Source: Maribacter polysaccharolyticus
Lineage (GTDB): Bacteria > Bacteroidota > Bacteroidia > Flavobacteriales > Flavobacteriaceae
NCBI RefSeq assembly: GCF_028882255.1
Contig: NZ_JARBUY010000001.1
Location: 247,975-311,974, forward strand
Direction: 5' to 3'
DNA: 64,000 nucleotides
Program-made: the position numbers and the translations under genes
The notes under the pieces: generated by a model
The model's database searches: none
What the model was told of the DNA's origin: nothing
What the model saw: only the letters and a program-made list of their open reading frames with translations
Shown: in pieces, positions 42,592 to 52,307 of the stretch
Position numbering within the stretch: the stretch's first letter is position 1
Layout of the letters: each line of letters starts with the position of its first letter

Positions 42592-44003
42592 AGCAAAAAA
42601 ATATAGATAATATCATTGCATTATCCAATGATCTCAGATGGCAGATCGGGGATGAATTCCACGACAATCTGGCGGAAGGGATTTATGCCGATGCCGCAGA
42701 AATCGTAAAAGGTTCCGTTCATAAACCAAACGGAAACAAAAGACTGCGATTGGATGCGAAGATCGACAAGGTCCTCACAAGTAAAACCTGGGGGTTTCCC
42801 CTCATGTTCCTAATTCTTGCGGTGGTACTTTGGCTGACCATAGTCGGTGCCAACTACCCGTCTTCCATGTTGGGAAACTTGCTACTCGATACCATTCACC
42901 CTGCCTTGAAGGGCTTTGCTTCGGGGATCGGGCTTCCTTGGTGGTTAGACGGCTTCCTGATCGATGGGGTTTATTTGGCGGTAGCGTGGGTCATTGCCGT
43001 GATGTTGCCCCCTATGGCCATATTTTTTCCTTTATTCACCCTCTTGGAAGATTTTGGATATTTACCCCGTGTAGCTTTCAATTTGGACCATTTGTTCAAA
43101 TTATCGGGAGCCCATGGCAAGCAGGCCCTAACCATGAGTATGGGATTCGGATGTAATGCCGCCGGAGTTGTCGCCACACGTATTATCGACAGCCCAAGGG
43201 AACGGTTGATCGCGATTATCACGAATAATTTTTCACTCTGCAATGGCCGTTGGCCTACGCAAATTTTGATTGCGACTATATTCATCGGGGCCGTAGCACC
43301 CGCCTCCATGGCCGGAATCGCCTCTTTGGGTGCGGTCATCGGTATTGCGGTACTGGGTATCTGTTTTATGTTCTTGGTCTCTTGGGCCCTATCAAAAACC
43401 GTCTTAAAGGGAGAGGTTTCTACCTTTAATCTTGAATTACCACCTTATAGGCCGCCAAGGTTTTGGAAAACCATCTATACATCGATCATCGATAGAACGC
43501 TGATCGTTCTTTGGAGGGCGATTGTCTTTGCTGCCCCCGCGGGTGCATTGATATGGCTGATTTCAAACATATATGTAGGGGATTTGAGTCTTGCCGCATG
43601 GCTGATCCAATCCTTGGACGGATTCGGATTCCTTTTAGGGTTGAATGGGGTGATTTTGGTCGCCTATATCGTCGCTATCCCTGCCAATGAAATCGTAATT
43701 CCTACCATATTGATGTTAACCGTGTTGGTTACGGGCATTTCAGGAGGAGAAGGGGCCGGCGTAATGTTCGAATTGGAGTCGGCTAGCGCTACCGGGGACA
43801 TCCTAAGAGCTGGCGGATGGACGCTATTGACGGCGGTTAACCTAATGCTGTTCAGCTTACTGCACAACCCCTGTAGTACCACCATATATACGATTTATAA
43901 GGAAACGAAAAGTACGAAATGGACCGTTATCGCATCCATCTTACCGGTCATTCTAGGGTTCATAGTCACTTTTTTGGTCGCTCAAATATGGCGCTTGTTT
44001 TAG
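42588..44003 (+). CDS. FeoB membrane channel protein (split FeoB, part 2)
   Basis: 471 aa. A soluble helical segment (1-60) continues the GDI part; then eight or so membrane helices carry two Gate domains. The channel Cys motif is [16 protein letters not shown], and a second Gate region contains [15 protein letters not shown]. It transports Fe2+ with the G protein upstream. ATG overlaps the previous stop (ATGA), so both halves are made in a fixed ratio. The convergent permease stops 20 bp beyond at 44024. Confidence 0.92.
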   Translation: MKQKNIDNIIALSNDLRWQIGDEFHDNLAEGIYADAAEIVKGSVHKPNGNKRLRLDAKIDKVLTSKTWGFPLMFLILAVVLWLTIVGANYPSSMLGNLLLDTIHPALKGFASGIGLPWWLDGFLIDGVYLAVAWVIAVMLPPMAIFFPLFTLLEDFGYLPRVAFNLDHLFKLSGAHGKQALTMSMGFGCNAAGVVATRIIDSPRERLIAIITNNFSLCNGRWPTQILIATIFIGAVAPASMAGIASLGAVIGIAVLGICFMFLVSWALSKTVLKGEVSTFNLELPPYRPPRFWKTIYTSIIDRTLIVLWRAIVFAAPAGALIWLISNIYVGDLSLAAWLIQSLDGFGFLLGLNGVILVAYIVAIPANEIVIPTILMLTVLVTGISGGEGAGVMFELESASATGDILRAGGWTLLTAVNLMLFSLLHNPCSTTIYTIYKETKSTKWTVIASILPVILGFIVTFLVAQIWRLF

Positions 44004-44023
44004 GCCTTGGGTAAACATCGAAT

Positions 44024-46216
44024 CTAGGCTAAAATGCTCTCATGGCCCGAATCTTTTACGAATAGACAGGAGCTTCCGGTTTTTTCATTTAATTCTTGGA
44101 CAAATTCGAACCGTAGATTGCCTTCCATTCCAAAAATATTCAGATCGGCGGGAGGGGCCGTTTTTACAATTTCCTTGAAATCACCGATAAATACCTGGGT
44201 CAAGGTTTGGGGTAAACGGGCAAGGTTGATCAAGTTCATCAGAAATTGCCGGGCATTTTCCTTTTCATTTTCATCATCTATAACGATTATCAATCTAATC
44301 TTGGCATCCCAATTCTTTTTTAGTTTATAAGCCACTAGGATCGAGAGGTCCAGATTTCCGATGTTCCAACCCAAATCCCAATTATCTTTTCGGTCCCTTA
44401 CCCATACATTGATCATGTCCCGTTCTCCCAATTGGGCTTTGGGATGTCTTAAATATAGAAGCACCCCGATTTCCAATCGAATGCATTCCTTGATCACGGG
44501 ACGCAACTCCGTTTCATAATCATCATGCTGTTGAAGATTAAGAAAAACGATATTGGGTTTAAAGAAGGCTCCTTGAAGGGCCTGATTCCCGTAATTCACC
44601 CCTTGTGTGAAATTATCGCTATGGATGACCGTCCATGACGAAAAAACCCCTTTTTTACGAAACGATTCCGAAAGATCGGCCAATTTATCCCGAAAGATAT
44701 TGTTTTCGGTAAAAGGTTCTATGCCAAGGAGTTTTATAGAGCCTTTAGGACTGGCAATATCCCGCAGGAATTGGAAATTACCTTTAGCCCCATGAATGTC
44801 CCTGATCGGCACCATCAGATTCGGCTTCCATGCCCTTTGCTGCATCCGTTTCATGCCCCAAGTATGCTTTGCCGCCCATTCAGCAAAAGAAACGAACAAT
44901 CCCGACCGAACATCCTCAAATGGGGTTTCCAGATTTTGTCTTGACAAGAACCAATACACCACGAAAACGATACTTATCGAAAAAAGGCTTATGGTAGGAT
45001 TGATGATGAACATGGCCAAAACCGAGGATGATAAGCCCACCCAAGGCACCCATTTATACACCTTGAAAACAGGTCTATAACTTATCAGCCCCAAGCGTTG
45101 CTCAATGATCACCACCACATTGATCATCGCATAGGTTATAAGAAAGAACAAAGTAACCAAAGGCGCAATGGCATTAAGGTCTCTCAAAAGCATTGTGCCG
45201 AATATGACTATCCCCGTTACGATCATGGCATTTCTCGGTTGGCCGTTTGCACTTTTGCCCGAAAGAAAACCACCATAAGGCAAAACCCGGTGTTCCCCCA
45301 TGGCGAACAAAATCCGTGAAGACCCGACCAAAGAAGCCAAGGCCGATGAAAAAGTAGCCCCGAGGATGCCTGCCAAGACCAAAGGACCCACATAGGACTT
45401 TTCCACAATAATGTAATAATTGGTGATCAATTCTTGTTCAGAAGCCGTTCGTGCCAGCCAATAAGCCAATAAGATATATATGACAAAACTCACCCCTATG
45501 GCCCAAAGGGTACCTTGCGGAATACTTTTTTTGGGATCCTTAAGCTCTCCCGACATATTTGCCCCTGCCATAATACCCGTGGCCGCAGGGAAAAATACGG
45601 CAAAAACCAGCCAAAAACTACTTCCTTGAAAGCCATTCTCCATAGAGCCTTTAAAAGTTCCCCAACGGATCGCATCCTCGGTAGGGATGTACATCGATCC
45701 ATTATAAGCTGCCAAGACAATGGATAACAAGGAGAGAAAAATAATGACAATTATGAAAAACTGTGTCTTTATGGCCAGATCGGCACTGATATAGGCTATG
45801 GTCAACAATACCGCAAAAACAATGATATCTACCAGAAAGGGGTCATGTGTCGGGAAGATACTCAACCACCCCTCCCTAAAACCGAAAATATACATGGTAA
45901 CCGCTAAACCTTGGGAAACGTATCTCGGGATGCCAAGACTACCGCCTACTTCCAGACCAAGGGCCTGTGAAATTATCGCATAGGCCCCTCCGGCACCGAT
46001 TCGGATATTGGTGGTTATCGCCGACATGGACAAGGCCGTGGTAAGGGTAATAAGAAAAGAAACGATAATGATGAGCCAAGCCCCCAAAAGTCCGGCGTTA
46101 CCCACAACCCAACCCAAACGAAGGTACATAATGACCCCGAGAATCGTCAGTAGGGTCGGAGTAAAGACACCCCCGAACGTTCCAAACTTTTTAATATTTT
46201 TTTCTTGATGATCCAA
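44024..46216 (-). CDS. Cation-chloride-cotransporter-like permease (APC superfamily)
   Basis: 730 aa. Twelve helices fill about residues 14-440, beginning FGGVFTPTLLTILGVIMYLR and including MAGANMSGELKDPKKSIPQG, both typical of SLC12-type proteins. A soluble C-terminal domain of about 250 residues (LKLLGIEPFTENN..., IRLIIVIDDEN) resembles the cytosolic domain of that family. It probably moves chloride or amino acids with cations and may help in salt balance. The start is TTG at 46216, since a stop codon lies directly upstream and the next Met is deep in helix 1. It converges with feoB. Confidence 0.85.
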   Translation of the reverse strand: MDHQEKNIKKFGTFGGVFTPTLLTILGVIMYLRLGWVVGNAGLLGAWLIIIVSFLITLTTALSMSAITTNIRIGAGGAYAIISQALGLEVGGSLGIPRYVSQGLAVTMYIFGFREGWLSIFPTHDPFLVDIIVFAVLLTIAYISADLAIKTQFFIIVIIFLSLLSIVLAAYNGSMYIPTEDAIRWGTFKGSMENGFQGSSFWLVFAVFFPAATGIMAGANMSGELKDPKKSIPQGTLWAIGVSFVIYILLAYWLARTASEQELITNYYIIVEKSYVGPLVLAGILGATFSSALASLVGSSRILFAMGEHRVLPYGGFLSGKSANGQPRNAMIVTGIVIFGTMLLRDLNAIAPLVTLFFLITYAMINVVVIIEQRLGLISYRPVFKVYKWVPWVGLSSSVLAMFIINPTISLFSISIVFVVYWFLSRQNLETPFEDVRSGLFVSFAEWAAKHTWGMKRMQQRAWKPNLMVPIRDIHGAKGNFQFLRDIASPKGSIKLLGIEPFTENNIFRDKLADLSESFRKKGVFSSWTVIHSDNFTQGVNYGNQALQGAFFKPNIVFLNLQQHDDYETELRPVIKECIRLEIGVLLYLRHPKAQLGERDMINVWVRDRKDNWDLGWNIGNLDLSILVAYKLKKNWDAKIRLIIVIDDENEKENARQFLMNLINLARLPQTLTQVFIGDFKEIVKTAPPADLNIFGMEGNLRFEFVQELNEKTGSSCLFVKDSGHESILA

Positions 46217-46633
46217 TTATGACCCCTATATTGTTTTTTGAAACGGATTTCCTGTACTAAAAATTCGTTGATTTAATAAATATAGAATAAAAATCCCTAC
46301 TTCGAAGAAATATTCACACCTCGCCCTAGTGGCGTTGATCATTGCTTCATGTGCTTCTCCCAAACAATACAAAACACTGAGGCTTCACACCTATGCCAAT
46401 CCGTATGACACCAAAACAAAGCCCATCGAGTACCAAGAAAAAGGCTTATTTACAACTAGGGAGTATGACCTACATATTAACAGCAACCAAATAAGCCCTG
46501 ATAAATAATTAAGACCTTTCGGATATCAATACTGCATCTTCGTCCTTAAACCCCATGGGATATGGATAAACCAAGTTATTTTAATCATCCTAAAAAGGGA
46601 TGATAGATCCATAAAACAACTAAAACCCATACT
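46217..46633. other. Intergenic region with a lipoprotein-like fragment
   Basis: It contains the start-less lipoprotein frame at 46287-46508, listed separately. The remaining 125 bp before the ricin-like gene show no clear promoter consensus. Confidence 0.4.
46287..46508 (+). pseudogene. Lipoprotein-like frame lacking a usual start codon
   Basis: From 46287 the frame reads (I)KIPTSKKYSHLALVALIIASCASPKQ: a basic start, a hydrophobic core and lipobox IASC, a textbook lipoprotein signal. Then come about 50 residues (LRLHTYANPYDTKTKPIEYQ) and a stop at 46508. No ATG, GTG or TTG precedes it in frame; the first codon that would fit is ATA at 46287, as if ATG had mutated. So it is a dead gene, a rare ATA start, or a sequencing error. 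The mature part matches nothing I know. Confidence 0.4.
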
Positions 46634-47446
46634 ATGTCGAATACAACCGATTTAAAATTTCAAGTGAAAAGTAGTGGACAATATCTGAATATATTATATG
46701 GAGGAAATGCCAACGGAACCAGTGCCTGTCAAGGCAACACACCTACTACCGATAATTTTGTATGGCAAATACTCGAAGCCCCTAACAATCCAGGATGGCA
46801 CTTGATCAAGGTTAAAAGCAGCGGACAATATTTGAATATTTTTAATGGAGGAAACGTAAATGGTACAAGGGCCTGTCAGGGCAATATACCAACAACGGAT
46901 AATTTCCTATGGAAGTTGATAAATGCACCCAATAATCCCGGATGGTGTCTATTACAGGTAAAAAGCAGTGGACAGTATTTGAATATTTTGAATGGCGGCA
47001 ACGTTAATGGTACACTGGCCTGCCAAGGCAATACGCCAACCACCGATAATTTTCTATGGAAATTGGATTTTATAGGGGCCTCGCCAAACCTACACACGAT
47101 TACCGTAAGTGCAACAATACAGGAGCCATTTCCTCCAAGTTTATCCGATGATGAAGGGCATCAAGCCAATACGGGACCGGGTGATACAGCCATGACCACG
47201 GAAGTAGGTGCCGGGGATACCGTAAAATGGGTAAAAGGTGGGAATATCTCAAGTTTGGATAATGTTTTTGAGACCGCTGGAACTGATTTATTCATTGTTG
47301 ACCCTTCACAGGAAAACAATGGGACCTGGGTAGGAATCGTGGGAACAATGCCTCCAGGTTCTGAAGAAGAATACAGTATAACCTATAAGGTAGGAAGAAA
47401 TACGTATACTCAGGATCCTAAAATTAGGGTTAAAGCAACACAATAA
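46634..47446 (+). CDS. Three-repeat ricin-like (beta-trefoil) protein
   Basis: 270 aa, no signal peptide. Residues 11-150 are three nearly identical 49-residue repeats, each starting VKSSGQYLNI and containing GNxNGTxACQGNTPTTDNF then W, the QxW-like trefoil mark. Three such units make one beta-trefoil lectin-type domain. Residues 155-270 form a second beta-rich domain (GAGDTVKWVKGGN, GTMPPGSEEEYSITYKVG) not recognised. It ends 2 bp before the TPR cyclase gene, so the two are co-transcribed. It may bind sugars; cytoplasmic or non-classically secreted. Confidence 0.8.
   Translation: MSNTTDLKFQVKSSGQYLNILYGGNANGTSACQGNTPTTDNFVWQILEAPNNPGWHLIKVKSSGQYLNIFNGGNVNGTRACQGNIPTTDNFLWKLINAPNNPGWCLLQVKSSGQYLNILNGGNVNGTLACQGNTPTTDNFLWKLDFIGASPNLHTITVSATIQEPFPPSLSDDEGHQANTGPGDTAMTTEVGAGDTVKWVKGGNISSLDNVFETAGTDLFIVDPSQENNGTWVGIVGTMPPGSEEEYSITYKVGRNTYTQDPKIRVKATQ
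46664..47090 (+). repeat. 147-bp tandem repeats in the ricin-like gene
   Basis: Three copies start at 46664, 46811 and 46958, with few differences between the second and third. Such high identity suggests recent expansion or ongoing conversion. Copy-number change would alter the trefoil, so only three may be tolerated. Confidence 0.8.
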
Positions 47447-47448
47447 CT

Positions 47449-49284
47449 ATGCTGTTTAAAACAAAGGCCTATTTTTTAATAGGCTTTTTTCACTTAATAA
47501 TCTGCGTTGTATCAAGCCAGGACCAAAGGATCGCGGACAGCCTGAAAAATATTTATGATGCAGATACTATCAAAGGTGTGGAGAAATTGGAACTTCTCAC
47601 AAACCTTTCTTTCAATGAAATAAATGACCTCAATCTTGGTTTACAATTTGCTGAGGAATTAATCAACCTTTCAAATCAGAAAGGCAATTACCCCTATCTA
47701 TCCCAGGGTTATTTGCAAAAAGGAAATGCAAAACAATTAATGGGTGATTTGGACGAAGCTATGATAGCTTATTTCAAAAGTGCAGAAATAGCGCTTAAGG
47801 AAAACAATATTACACTTGAAGGGGCAGCATACGGAGCGATTGCCGATATTTATTCTATTTCCAATAATCATAAAAATGCGATGCTTTATTACAATAAAGC
47901 TATTTCTTCCTTACGAAAGGCAAGAGATACTATTCCATTAGCTTCTTTTATTTTAAATGCCGGAGATGACCTACTTAACAACCAAAAATACGATTCGGCC
48001 TTAGTGTACTTCAATGAATCCGGGGCACTTTATGAAAAAGCCAATTATGATATTGGCAAGGCCTATAATCTAGGCAACATTGGTATGGTATACGCCCATA
48101 CCGGAAAAAACGAACTTGCTGAAAAGAACATCAATGAAGCCATTCAAATCTTACAAGAATCTGGCGATTATCATCCCATCTGTGTGTATCTTATTTATAT
48201 GGCCGATATCTATTTGGACAAAAAGGAGCACCAAACCGCAATAGATTATGCCGAGAGAAGTCTTATGCTTGCAGAACAATATGGTCTAAAAGAACAGATT
48301 GGTGAAGCCAACCTAAACCTATCCGAATTGTATGAAATAATGGGTGACCTAGAGACATCCTATAAACATTATAAAGATCATATCGCATACAGGGATAGTG
48401 TAAATAATATCGCAACGGTACAGCAATTGGCCAATCAGCGTACCAACTTTGAGGTTTCCCAAAAACAAATTGAGGTAGATCTGGCCGAACAACGTGAAAA
48501 AAACCAGCGGAACATTGCCATTGGTACCGGTGTCGCCCTATTCTTAATCGGGCTCTTGGCCATAGGTCTGTTCCGGCGCAATGCGTTTATTCGAAAAACA
48601 AAACAGATCATCGAAGAGGAGCGGGATCGCTCGGATAATTTGTTGCTCAATATTCTACCGGAGGAAACCGCAGCAGAATTAAAGGCCAATGGCACCGTGA
48701 AAGCTAAAAAATATGAAGCTGTCACCGTATTATTTACCGATTTTAAGGGTTTTACCAGTTATTCGGAAAAATTATCCCCAGAGGCCTTGGTAGAAACCGT
48801 TAGCTTTTACTTTTCAAAGTTCGATGCGATCATGGATAAATATGGCCTGGAAAAAATCAAGACCATTGGCGATGCCTATATGTGTGCCGGGGGCTTGCAT
48901 GACAATACCATTGACCACGCCCATAGAATGGTTTCGGCAGCCTTTGAAATCATTGAATTTGTCGAAGCGACAAAAAAGGATGATGCATCCAGTGAATTGA
49001 CTTTTGACATACGCATCGGTATCAATACGGGGCCCGTTGTGGCCGGGGTAGTGGGGACCAAGAAATTCGCCTATGACATTTGGGGCGACGCCGTTAATGT
49101 GGCCTCTCGAATGGAATCGATGTCAGAACCTGGCCGGATCAATATATCGGAAAACACCTATGCCTTGATTAAAGAAGATGCCGAATGCGAGTACCGTGGT
49201 AAAATTCAGGTTAAAAATAGGGGGATGATGAAGATGTTCTTCGTGAATCGTATAAAAGAAAATATACCGGTCCCGGCCATGTAG
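47449..49284 (+). CDS. TPR-domain class III adenylate cyclase
   Basis: 611 aa. Signal peptide 1-23 (ending VSSQDQ), then TPR repeats to about residue 330 in the periplasm, a membrane helix near 355-373 (GTGVALFLIGLLAIGLF), a linker and a cyclase domain. The cyclase has metal-binding Asp in LFTDFKGFT and in TIGDAYM, the adenine-selecting Lys and Asp in KTIGDAYM and IWGDAVNVASRM, and the transition-state Asn/Arg in the latter. It probably makes cAMP in response to a periplasmic signal. It is linked to the ricin-like gene (2 bp). Confidence 0.92.
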   Translation: MLFKTKAYFLIGFFHLIICVVSSQDQRIADSLKNIYDADTIKGVEKLELLTNLSFNEINDLNLGLQFAEELINLSNQKGNYPYLSQGYLQKGNAKQLMGDLDEAMIAYFKSAEIALKENNITLEGAAYGAIADIYSISNNHKNAMLYYNKAISSLRKARDTIPLASFILNAGDDLLNNQKYDSALVYFNESGALYEKANYDIGKAYNLGNIGMVYAHTGKNELAEKNINEAIQILQESGDYHPICVYLIYMADIYLDKKEHQTAIDYAERSLMLAEQYGLKEQIGEANLNLSELYEIMGDLETSYKHYKDHIAYRDSVNNIATVQQLANQRTNFEVSQKQIEVDLAEQREKNQRNIAIGTGVALFLIGLLAIGLFRRNAFIRKTKQIIEEERDRSDNLLLNILPEETAAELKANGTVKAKKYEAVTVLFTDFKGFTSYSEKLSPEALVETVSFYFSKFDAIMDKYGLEKIKTIGDAYMCAGGLHDNTIDHAHRMVSAAFEIIEFVEATKKDDASSELTFDIRIGINTGPVVAGVVGTKKFAYDIWGDAVNVASRMESMSEPGRINISENTYALIKEDAECEYRGKIQVKNRGMMKMFFVNRIKENIPVPAM

Positions 49285-49288
49285 GAAT

Positions 49289-49876
49289 TTAAAGATCAAA
49301 ATGGGGCACCGGGACAACCCGTCCTACATGGGTATCATCCAATAGCATATTCCCAATGCGTACCCGTACCAATCTTAAAGTTGGGAAACCCACGGCCGCC
49401 GTCATCTTGCGTACTTGACGAAACTTCCCTTCGGTCAAGGTGATACTGATCCATGTATTGGGACGATGGGTACCAATTCGGATTTTTTTATCCGGATCGG
49501 GCAGCGTAGGGGCCTCAAGCAATTTTGTGACCTTACAGGGTTTTGTGGTGTATCGTTTGCCCCATAGGCCAATCTCGACGCCTTTACCCAGTGCTTTTAG
49601 GGCTTCTAGGGTGATAACCCCATCCAACTGGGCATAATATTCCTTTTCGATTCCGGAACGGTTTATCGCATCACTTAATTTTCCGTCCGTGGTCATCAAC
49701 AACAATCCCTCAGATTTCTCATCAAGCCTACCAACCGGCATTGTTCCCTCGGGAAAATCATACAGTTCACTCAAAAATCGCTTCTTCCTATTCTGACGCT
49801 CCTCATTGGAAGATAATTGACTGAGCATCCCAAAAGGTTTATAAAGCTTAAAATGATAGTGATGGTTACCTTCCAT
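49289..49876 (-). CDS. rluE: 23S rRNA pseudouridine synthase, RluE type
   Basis: 195 aa, RsuA/RluE family without the S4 domain that RluB and RsuA have, which suits RluE (U2457 in E. coli numbering). Catalytic Asp is in VGRLDEKSEGLLLMTTDG. Further motifs: KEYYAQLDG and LTEGKFRQVRKMTAAVG. It converts one uridine of 23S rRNA in the peptidyl transferase region. Convergent with the cyclase gene, 4 bp between stops; the N-terminus (HYHFKLYKPFGMLSQ) is usual. Confidence 0.92.
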   Translation of the reverse strand: MEGNHHYHFKLYKPFGMLSQLSSNEERQNRKKRFLSELYDFPEGTMPVGRLDEKSEGLLLMTTDGKLSDAINRSGIEKEYYAQLDGVITLEALKALGKGVEIGLWGKRYTTKPCKVTKLLEAPTLPDPDKKIRIGTHRPNTWISITLTEGKFRQVRKMTAAVGFPTLRLVRVRIGNMLLDDTHVGRVVPVPHFDL

Positions 49877-50210
49877 GAACTTTACGATCTATGTGCGTTA
49901 TAAAGGACCTACCCATAAGAAACCCCAACCTACCTAGGGGGATTTCAGATGGGACAATGTGTCTGCCAATAATTCCTCTCGTGGCCAATACGCTTATGTG
50001 AAAATTTAGATTTATGGGACCAAAGATTGAGCTTTTTTCGAAATAAAACGGGAATATAGGCGAAAACGGATAAAATGCGGTAATCAAGGATATTTTTTCA
50101 ACCATTTGAAAAACTTTAAACAAGTTCATTGTAAATTCGTTTTTTTTAGATAAGGTCCCCAATTAGGGCAGGATCAATCCGGAAATGGACAGCAAAATAG
50201 AATAGACCAA
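49877..50210. other. Intergenic region between rluE and the epimerase gene
   Basis: It carries the divergent promoters of both flanking genes, but no TAnnTTTG match is clear. The minus-strand ORF across it overlaps the rluE start and has no coding character. Confidence 0.45.
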
Positions 50211-51254
50211 ATGGAACTTACATTCAAAATAATTCATTTAAAAAAAAGATTTCCTTTGCAGATCAGCCGTGGGGTCATTACCGGGACCAACAATCTTTTT
50301 GTCGGGGTGACTAAAAACGGGATTACCGGTTGGGGGGAAATGGCACCTTCCGCTACTTTAGGAAATGAGTCCGCGGAGGAAAGCCAAAAAGTATTGGAAC
50401 AATTTTATAATACGGGAATAGCCGATCTTTCCATTACCGAAATTTATAAAAAGGGAAGGGAATTCGGATTGCCGCTTTGTGTTTTAGCCGCCTTGGATAT
50501 CGCTTTATGGGATCAACTGGCCAAAGCGGCCCAGCTCCCATTGTACAAACTATTCGGCATTCCCTTGCCCAAAGTCGCCACTTCGGTGACCATAGGAATA
50601 AATCCGCCGGAAGTCGTAAAAGAACGAATGCCATTGCTCTTGGAAGGTACCGGGGTTAAATTCCTAAAAGTAAAACTGGGATCCAAGGAAGGTATCGAAG
50701 CCGATAAGGCCATGTTTGCCCAGGTAATCGAAAGCACCAAAAAATATAACGTTGGCCTTCGGGTCGACGCCAATGGGGGGTGGGATGTAGACCAGGCCAT
50801 CCATATGATGAAATGGTTGGCAGACCTAGGAACGGATTATGTAGAGCAGCCATTGGTACATGGCCAGGAAGAAGACCTTCCTTTTATTTTCAAGAATAGG
50901 CCACTTCCCATTTTTGTGGATGAATCCTGTAATTTTTCGACCGATATTCCCCAATGGGCACATTCGGTGGATGGGGTGAATTTAAAGTTGATGAAATGTG
51001 GCGGATTAACGGAAGGCCTAAGGATCATTGCAACCGCCAAGGCCTTTAACCTAAAAACCATGATCGGTTGCATGGGGGAATCTTCCCTATCCATATCGGC
51101 AGGGGCCGCAATAACCGGACTTTTAGACCATGTGGATTTGGATTCCCATCTCAATTTAAATCCCGATCCCTTTTCAGGCGCCCAACTTATCGATGGAGTG
51201 GTCATGCCCACGGAACGCTTTGGACACGGAGCAATTTTAAAAGATAAACTATAA
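50211..51254 (+). CDS. Enolase-superfamily dipeptide epimerase / N-acyl amino-acid racemase type
   Basis: 347 aa, muconate-cycloisomerase subgroup. Catalytic set visible: FLKVKLG (Lys pair, about residue 155), metal ligands in RVDANGGW (about 186), YVEQP (211) and FVDESC (237), and the opposite Lys in LKLMKCGG (262). Family members epimerise L-Ala-D/L-Glu from peptidoglycan. In marine bacteria a similar racemase (DgcA) acts on N-acetyl-glutamate next to a DUF1611 protein (DgcN), which is exactly the next gene here, 3 bp away. Both readings fit D-glutamate reuse. Confidence 0.85.
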   Translation: MELTFKIIHLKKRFPLQISRGVITGTNNLFVGVTKNGITGWGEMAPSATLGNESAEESQKVLEQFYNTGIADLSITEIYKKGREFGLPLCVLAALDIALWDQLAKAAQLPLYKLFGIPLPKVATSVTIGINPPEVVKERMPLLLEGTGVKFLKVKLGSKEGIEADKAMFAQVIESTKKYNVGLRVDANGGWDVDQAIHMMKWLADLGTDYVEQPLVHGQEEDLPFIFKNRPLPIFVDESCNFSTDIPQWAHSVDGVNLKLMKCGGLTEGLRIIATAKAFNLKTMIGCMGESSLSISAGAAITGLLDHVDLDSHLNLNPDPFSGAQLIDGVVMPTERFGHGAILKDKL

Positions 51255-51257
51255 ATC

Positions 51258-52295
51258 ATGATAGGAAAAGAAAAGAAATTGGCCATTTATATGGAAGGTA
51301 ATCTGGATTCCATTTATGCCAAGATGGGGTATGGGGTCATGCGTTATTCCGAAAACCCCATAGTCTGCGTGATCGATTCCGATTATGCCGGTAAAAATGT
51401 GAACGAGGTCATCGATCAACCCTTTGAAATACCCATCGTTTCCTCCGTTGAAAAAGCTATTGAAATGGGGGCAGAGGTCATGGTTTTGGGATTGGCCCCG
51501 ACTGGGGGCAAGCTTCCCGATACTTGGGTGCCTGAAGTGGAAAAAGCCTTGATATTGGGAATGTCTTTGATCAATGGGTTGCATGACCACCTTGCTGACC
51601 GATTTGCCGGACTTTTAAAGGCCGATAGGCCCGAACAGGTGATTTGGGATGTTCGTAAACCAGTGACCGACTATGCGATCGCCAGGGCCAGGGCTTGTGC
51701 CCTTCCCAACAAAAGGGTGCTAATGATAGGTACCGATATGGCCGTTGGAAAAATGACCTCCGGATTGGAGATTTATAAATGGATAAAAGAGCAGGGGATT
51801 CCTACCGATTTTCTGGCTACGGGCCAGATCGGCATAACCGTTACCGGAAAAGGAATTCCGTTGGATGCGATAAAAGTGGATCAAGCCAGCGGTGCGGTCG
51901 AACATATGGTCCTTGGGACTGCGGACAAGGATATTGTTTTTATAGAAGGTCAAGGTTCCCTACTACACCCAGGAAGTACGGCAACCTTACCCTTATTGCG
52001 CGGTAGTTGCCCAACACACCTTATTTTATGCCATAGAGGGGAAATGACAACGCTTCGGGACGTTCCCGACATAAAGATCCCACCTTTTAACGAGGTCATT
52101 GAATTGTATGAGGCCCTTGCCCATGCCTGTGGTTCGTTCCCGAAAGCCAAAACGGTGGGTATTGCCTTGAATACAAGTAAACTCAGTGAAGATGAAGCAT
52201 TGAAGGTCATTGAAAAAATCGAGAACGAAACCGGTCTACCCGTTACCGATGTAGTGCGTTTCGGGGCAGAAAAATTGGGCAGGACCTTACTTTAA
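51258..52295 (+). CDS. DUF1611-family protein, DgcN-like (D-glutamate N-acetyltransferase type)
   Basis: 345 aa. An N-terminal Rossmann-like domain (AIYMEGNLDSIYAKMGYGVM) is followed by a P-loop-like domain with MIGTDMAVGKMTSGLEIYK (about 156-174) and EGQGSLLHPGSTATL. DUF1611 includes DgcN, reported to acetylate D-glutamate with a racemase partner. Coupling to the epimerase gene supports that role by context. Other family members are only annotated as NAD-dependent epimerase-like, so the reaction should be treated as inferred. Confidence 0.78.
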   Translation: MIGKEKKLAIYMEGNLDSIYAKMGYGVMRYSENPIVCVIDSDYAGKNVNEVIDQPFEIPIVSSVEKAIEMGAEVMVLGLAPTGGKLPDTWVPEVEKALILGMSLINGLHDHLADRFAGLLKADRPEQVIWDVRKPVTDYAIARARACALPNKRVLMIGTDMAVGKMTSGLEIYKWIKEQGIPTDFLATGQIGITVTGKGIPLDAIKVDQASGAVEHMVLGTADKDIVFIEGQGSLLHPGSTATLPLLRGSCPTHLILCHRGEMTTLRDVPDIKIPPFNEVIELYEALAHACGSFPKAKTVGIALNTSKLSEDEALKVIEKIENETGLPVTDVVRFGAEKLGRTLL

Positions 52296-52307
52296 ATCAA
52301 AATCCCA

